Source: Motacilla alba alba (lineage: Eukaryota > Chordata > Aves > Passeriformes > Motacillidae). Taken from it: a stretch of 64,000 nucleotides of DNA. Numbering within the stretch: the stretch's first letter is position 1; each line of letters opens with the position of its first letter. The stretch covers positions 20,868,688 through 20,932,687 of the forward strand of contig NC_052027.1 of assembly GCF_015832195.1 (NCBI RefSeq). The letters run 5' to 3'. Under the pieces are notes generated by a model, which was not told the origin of the DNA, did not search any database, and saw nothing but the letters and a program-made list of their open reading frames with translations. The translations under genes and the position numbers were made by a program. Of this stretch, positions 62,701-64,000 are shown piece after piece.

Positions 62701-63798
62701 ACAGGCAGATATTCCTCTCCAGTTATCATACTGAGCCGATTGCAATGGGAGGCCCTCAGTTTAGCCAAGTGCTTCAGTCAGATCACAATTCCGTTCTGGA
62801 ATTGCTACTCACCATCTTCCGGATGGCTGCATTGGAATGGTTTGCTGCTGTCGATATCAGCTCCAGTGACTCTGCAATAAAGGTATCAACAGTTATGCAT
62901 TCTCTAGATAATATCTTTTTAATAGGACCTTGGGGGACAGGTTCACCGCTCTGAGTATTTTTTCCTATTGATGATACCTAAGCAATTATAGACACAATCA
63001 ATTCTGCCTGCTCAACTGATCTGTTTCATCTTTCTCTCCTAAAAATCTAGATGAACCAAAGCACACAGTGACAAAGAACCCTCACTTTCTAGGAATCATG
63101 TATTAAAAGTCAAGTCTCACTTAAGTCTTCCCAAGCATATTTTTAAGATTGTTTTCCTAAAACAGGGCTTGCCTGCTTATGGTGAAACGGACACTCTTTT
63201 GGTTGAGAGCAAAAACTCCTTGTAATCAAGAGAAGTCCATTTCTCCTGTTTCACCATATAAACAGAGTCTATCTGGCTTTCTTGGCAAGAAATACACACT
63301 TAAATAAAATACAAATTTAAAACCATTCTTCCTTTCTTCCTCTGGCAACTGCAAGGATGTCTTCCTGCCTTTGTCCTTAGCCACACAATGGATTAAACAA
63401 AAAAGTTAGATGTTCTACTACAGCAAACTTCAACATATTGTCACTGTTTGTTTGCAAAAGCTGCTTTCATTCCTAGAGCAGGCATTCCAATCCTTTTCTT
63501 CTCAACTCCAAAAGCATTCAAAATCCCCCTTTTTGGCAATAATTTGATTAATTCAAATCTCCATTTCTACCATAGTCCTGGTTGTAAGTATCTGAACACA
63601 TGAAGAAAAACAGCCCAAGATTTCATTGTGCTTTTAGACAGAGAGGCGTTTACATGTACTTTCAGCATCTTTTCTGTCTGGAGAGTCTTCTGGAAGTTTC
63701 TTTAAATAGTCTTTCAGGAGAAGCTCATAACGAGGAATCCTTTGCACAGGTTCAAGCATATGATGCTGCAAAGTCAGGTTTCCACACACCTCCTGTTT
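38480..63798 (-). CDS. FGD3: FGD3, FYVE/RhoGEF/PH domain protein 3 (3' part, 12 exons)
   Basis: FGD proteins are guanine-nucleotide exchange factors for Cdc42-type GTPases and act on actin at membranes. Minus-strand coding exons: 63798-63660, 62871-62813, 61228-61082, 60420-60328, 58426-58347, 57916-57886, 57417-57316, 53208-53146, 48748-48626, 46357-46205, 44667-44527 and 38704-38480. All have AG/GT borders, and the phases join into one open frame of 451 codons. In partial-protein numbering, 1 to about 90 is the DH end ([20 protein letters not shown]), about 100-200 PH1 ([20 protein letters not shown]), 255-307 FYVE (RRHHCKQCG), and 335-440 PH2. FGD3 is chosen over FGD1, 2 or 4 because SUSD3 lies next door, as in human. 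The N-terminus and start of DH lie beyond the window. Confidence 0.93.
38705..44526 (-). other. FGD3: FGD3 last intron
   Basis: This 5.8-kb intron is AT-rich with a 29-bp tandem repeat at 41.46 kb. I found no transposon copy I can name and no missing exon: the PH2 sequence is continuous across the junction (GSSP then DGRSPRPI). Confidence 0.7.
41463..41517. repeat. 29-bp AT-rich tandem repeat, about two copies
   Basis: ATCTGATATATACATAAATA begins at 41463 and again at 41492, giving a 29-bp period over about 55 bp in the last FGD3 intron. Confidence 0.85.
44527..44667 (-). CDS. FGD3: FGD3 exon 11 of 12 in window (start of PH2)
   Basis: The acceptor is CATCCAG and the exon reads [20 protein letters not shown], then [20 protein letters not shown] and YLQGSSP. 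This is the first beta-strand set of the FGD C-terminal PH domain, with the typical W-x-x-x-W spacing. Donor GTAAGA at 44526. Confidence 0.95.
45602..45680 (-). mobile_element. Short CR1 LINE 3' end
   Basis: CACAGAATCACAGAATGGCTGG, GGGGTCAGAGGGGACTGTAA and CATTCCAACCTCCTGCC form a reverse-complement CR1 tip, minus orientation. The sequence further right may be older CR1 but is too diverged to call. Confidence 0.75.
46205..46357 (-). CDS. FGD3: FGD3 exon 10 of 12 in window (second half of FYVE finger)
   Basis: The exon reads [20 protein letters not shown] and [10 protein letters not shown], giving the remaining zinc-binding Cys pairs of the FYVE finger (CAKC and CKEC). A Pro/Glu/Lys-rich linker to PH2 follows, ending KKRLAAE. 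Acceptor TTGCAG; donor GAG/GTATAG, a weak but usable 5' splice site. Confidence 0.95.
47788..48240 (-). mobile_element. CR1 LINE fragment
   Basis: CACAGAATCAGAGTATGCTG, AAGGGACCCACAAGGATCACC, GACCACCCTGTGGGGGAAG and CCCTCAGCCTCCTCTTTTCC are reverse-complement CR1 blocks over about 450 bp, minus orientation, in the FGD3 intron between the two FYVE exons. Confidence 0.92.
48626..48748 (-). CDS. FGD3: FGD3 exon 9 of 12 in window (first half of FYVE finger)
   Basis: A Ser/Lys-rich start ([17 protein letters not shown]) leads into [20 protein letters not shown] and QCGA, which gives the first zinc-binding CKSC pair and the RRHHCKQCG basic signature that contacts phosphoinositide. The WxxD motif of classical FYVE domains is not visible before the first Cys pair. 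Acceptor TTTCAG, donor GCA/GTAAGT, phase 0 at both ends. Confidence 0.95.
49440..49602 (+). mobile_element. CR1 LINE 3' end
   Basis: CCATGCCTGGAGGTGTTTAAGG, CCAGGTTGGATTCAGCTCTG, GGGGTTGGAATGAGATGATC and the terminal CATGATTCTATGATTA are CR1 3' blocks in plus orientation. Confidence 0.92.
50614..50780 (-). mobile_element. CR1 LINE 3' end
   Basis: GAATCACACAGTCCCAGAATGG, GTGGAAGTGACCTTAAAGCC and CCAACCTGGCCTTGGACACTG are reverse-complement CR1 blocks, minus orientation. Confidence 0.9.
52613..52720. repeat. AAC/AAAC-rich low-complexity tract
   Basis: About six AAC units at 52628-52646, followed by an A- and C-only stretch. Confidence 0.85.
53146..53208 (-). CDS. FGD3: FGD3 exon 8 of 12 in window (PH1-FYVE linker)
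   Basis: A 63-nt, phase-0 exon encoding [20 protein letters not shown] plus a Gly, a flexible Ser/Gly linker. It is supported by the acceptor CTCCTCAG, the donor GGG/GTGAGT and exact phase fit. Linker sequence is poorly conserved, so this call is a little weaker than the domain exons; skipping it would also keep the frame. Confidence 0.8.
53270..53330. repeat. A-rich purine tract
   Basis: Nearly uninterrupted A/G with AAAAGAAAAAA units. On the FGD3 strand it is a long pyrimidine tract about 60-120 nt upstream of exon 8, inside the intron. Confidence 0.85.
53415..53515 (-). mobile_element. Short CR1 LINE 3' end
   Basis: CAATCATAGAATGGTCTGAG, TTGAAAGGGACCTTACAGC and GCAGGGACACCTTCCACTAC are a reverse-complement CR1 tip, minus orientation. 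Confidence 0.88.
57316..57417 (-). CDS. FGD3: FGD3 exon 7 of 12 in window (last helix of PH1)
   Basis: The exon reads [20 protein letters not shown], then [14 protein letters not shown]. The first part is the C-terminal helix of the PH1 domain, well known in FGD proteins; the rest is acidic linker. Acceptor GTCTCAG, donor TCA/GTAAGT. Confidence 0.95.
57886..57916 (-). CDS. FGD3: FGD3 exon 6 of 12 in window (31-nt microexon in PH1)
   Basis: This 31-nt exon completes the Arg of LQAR and encodes [10 protein letters not shown], the turn into the PH1 C-terminal helix with its invariant Trp. It is bounded by AACAG and GTTAGT. Its length of 1+30 nt restores the phase between exons 5 and 7; without it the frame would break. 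I found it by looking for the missing TEEEKxxW motif. Confidence 0.92.
58347..58426 (-). CDS. FGD3: FGD3 exon 5 of 12 in window (PH1)
   Basis: The exon reads [20 protein letters not shown] and SLELQA plus two bases of Arg. This is the central beta-sheet of PH1. Acceptor TTACAG, donor CCAG/GTATGA. Confidence 0.95.
58900..59720. other. Unassigned GC-rich block with a 121-codon minus-strand frame
   Basis: Within an AT-rich intron, 58900-59470 is clearly richer in G and C. Its minus strand has an open frame from 59346 to 58981 (121 codons). No domain is recognisable, there are no FGD3-compatible splice sites, and the FGD3 frame is complete without it. It may be part of an old repeat or a processed fragment. 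The right part (59470-59720) is T-rich with no recognisable signal. Confidence 0.35.
59724..60165 (-). mobile_element. CR1 LINE 3' end with part of ORF2
   Basis: AATCATAGAATCACTAACATTGG, TCCAGAGATGGTGACTTCACC, TGGGCAGCCTGTGCCAGGGC and TCTCTGGACACACTCCAGCA are reverse-complement CR1 blocks, minus orientation. About 160 bp separate it from exon 4 in the window. Confidence 0.92.
60328..60420 (-). CDS. FGD3: FGD3 exon 4 of 12 in window (start of PH1)
   Basis: The exon encodes [20 protein letters not shown] and [11 protein letters not shown], phase 0 at both ends. This is the first strands of PH1 directly after the DH domain, a very conserved FGD block. Acceptor ATTGCAG, donor CAG/GTTTGC. Confidence 0.95.
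60915..61055 (-). mobile_element. CR1 LINE 3' end close to an FGD3 splice donor
   Basis: AGAATCATAGATTCAAAGGATGG, TTGGGTTGGAAGGGACCTTA and CCTTCCACTAGACCAGTTTG form the reverse complement of the CR1 3' end. Minus orientation, the same as FGD3. It ends about 27 bp downstream of the donor of the exon at 61082-61228. Confidence 0.9.
61082..61228 (-). CDS. FGD3: FGD3 exon 3 of 12 in window (end of DH, linker to PH1)
   Basis: The exon reads [20 protein letters not shown], then [20 protein letters not shown] and TAQDRYLFL. It has the last DH helix and the DH-PH junction with the FGD-typical [10 protein letters not shown]. Acceptor TGGCAG, donor CTG/GTGAGT. Confidence 0.96.
61517..61620 (-). mobile_element. 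Old CR1 LINE 3' end
   Basis: TATCATAGAATCATAAAGGTTG and TCTCTAAGATCATCAAGTCC are a diverged reverse-complement CR1 tip, minus orientation. Confidence 0.75.
62813..62871 (-). CDS. FGD3: FGD3 exon 2 of 12 in window (DH)
   Basis: A 59-nt exon that completes a Lys codon and reads [19 protein letters not shown], a hallmark DH segment of FGD proteins. Acceptor TTGCAG, donor ATG/GTGAGT. Confidence 0.96.
63660..63798 (-). CDS. FGD3: FGD3 exon 1 of 12 in window (DH)
   Basis: The exon reads [20 protein letters not shown], then [20 protein letters not shown] and DRKDAE. The first two stretches are the DH signature around the conserved LxPVQRxPRYxLLL helix that contacts the GTPase. I place the acceptor at ATTACAG before 63798; a second CAG six bases on would drop two codons. 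Donor AAA/GTACAT. Upstream exons lie beyond the right edge. Confidence 0.94.
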
Positions 63799-63929
63799 CT
63801 GTAATGGAGAGAAAACAAGAACAGGAGGGTTTGATTTTTTTCCTGCCTTTGGTGTATAACAGCAATGAAAAATGACCATTCACATACAGCTAGAGGAGTG
63901 TACAGGAGCTTCTCAAGCCATCATAGGTC

Positions 63930-64000
63930 GACAGACTCATTAGGTTGGAAAAGACCCTTGAGATGATTGAGTCCAAACATAAACCTAACACTGCCAAGGC
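63930..64000 (-). mobile_element. CR1 LINE 3' end, cut by window edge
   Basis: GACTCATTAGGTTGGAAAAG and CCCTTGAGATGATTGAGTCC resemble the CR1 3' tip in minus orientation. It continues past the window. Confidence 0.75.

Overview
This is vertebrate nuclear DNA, almost certainly from a bird and probably a songbird. The genes are split into short exons with GT-AG junctions. There are about 20 CR1 LINE 3' ends of the avian type, in both orientations, two full-length solo LTRs of endogenous retroviruses, and one sharp CpG island. There is no bacterial-style gene organisation; long reading frames other than the exons below are chance frames or repeat frames.

Two genes are present, both on the minus strand. 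On the right (about 37.7-63.8 kb) lie the last 12 coding exons of FGD3, a FYVE/RhoGEF/PH protein that activates Cdc42-type GTPases. They encode 451 residues: the end of the DH domain, PH1, a FYVE zinc finger and PH2, in one unbroken frame to the stop at 38480-38482. The 5' part lies beyond the right edge. On the left (about 6.0-28.3 kb) lies the whole of SUSD3, a small single-pass membrane protein with one sushi domain. Exon 1 is inside the CpG island at 27.3-28.3 kb, followed by exons at 14.2, 11.6, 9.3 and 6.5 kb. FGD3 followed head-to-tail by SUSD3 matches human 9q22.31. Much of human 9q corresponds to the avian Z chromosome, so a Z location is likely, though this is inferred.

Layout: 1-6.0 kb is intergenic with CR1 pieces; 6.0-28.3 kb is SUSD3 with its CpG-island promoter; 28.4-37.7 kb is intergenic with several CR1 copies and no gene I can support; 37.7-63.8 kb is FGD3; the right edge is FGD3 intron with another CR1 end.

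The most interesting observations concern SUSD3. A 1453-bp solo LTR with a 5-bp target duplication sits 9 bp from the exon 4 splice donor. The last exon has a stop in the splice-consistent frame (219 aa), while the +1 frame continues for 39 more codons and resembles the mammalian SUSD3 C-terminus, as if one base had been inserted. Exon 4 carries a run of six asparagine codons. The intron just upstream of the sushi exon is open in frame and reads like a signal peptide. No new multi-gene system is visible.
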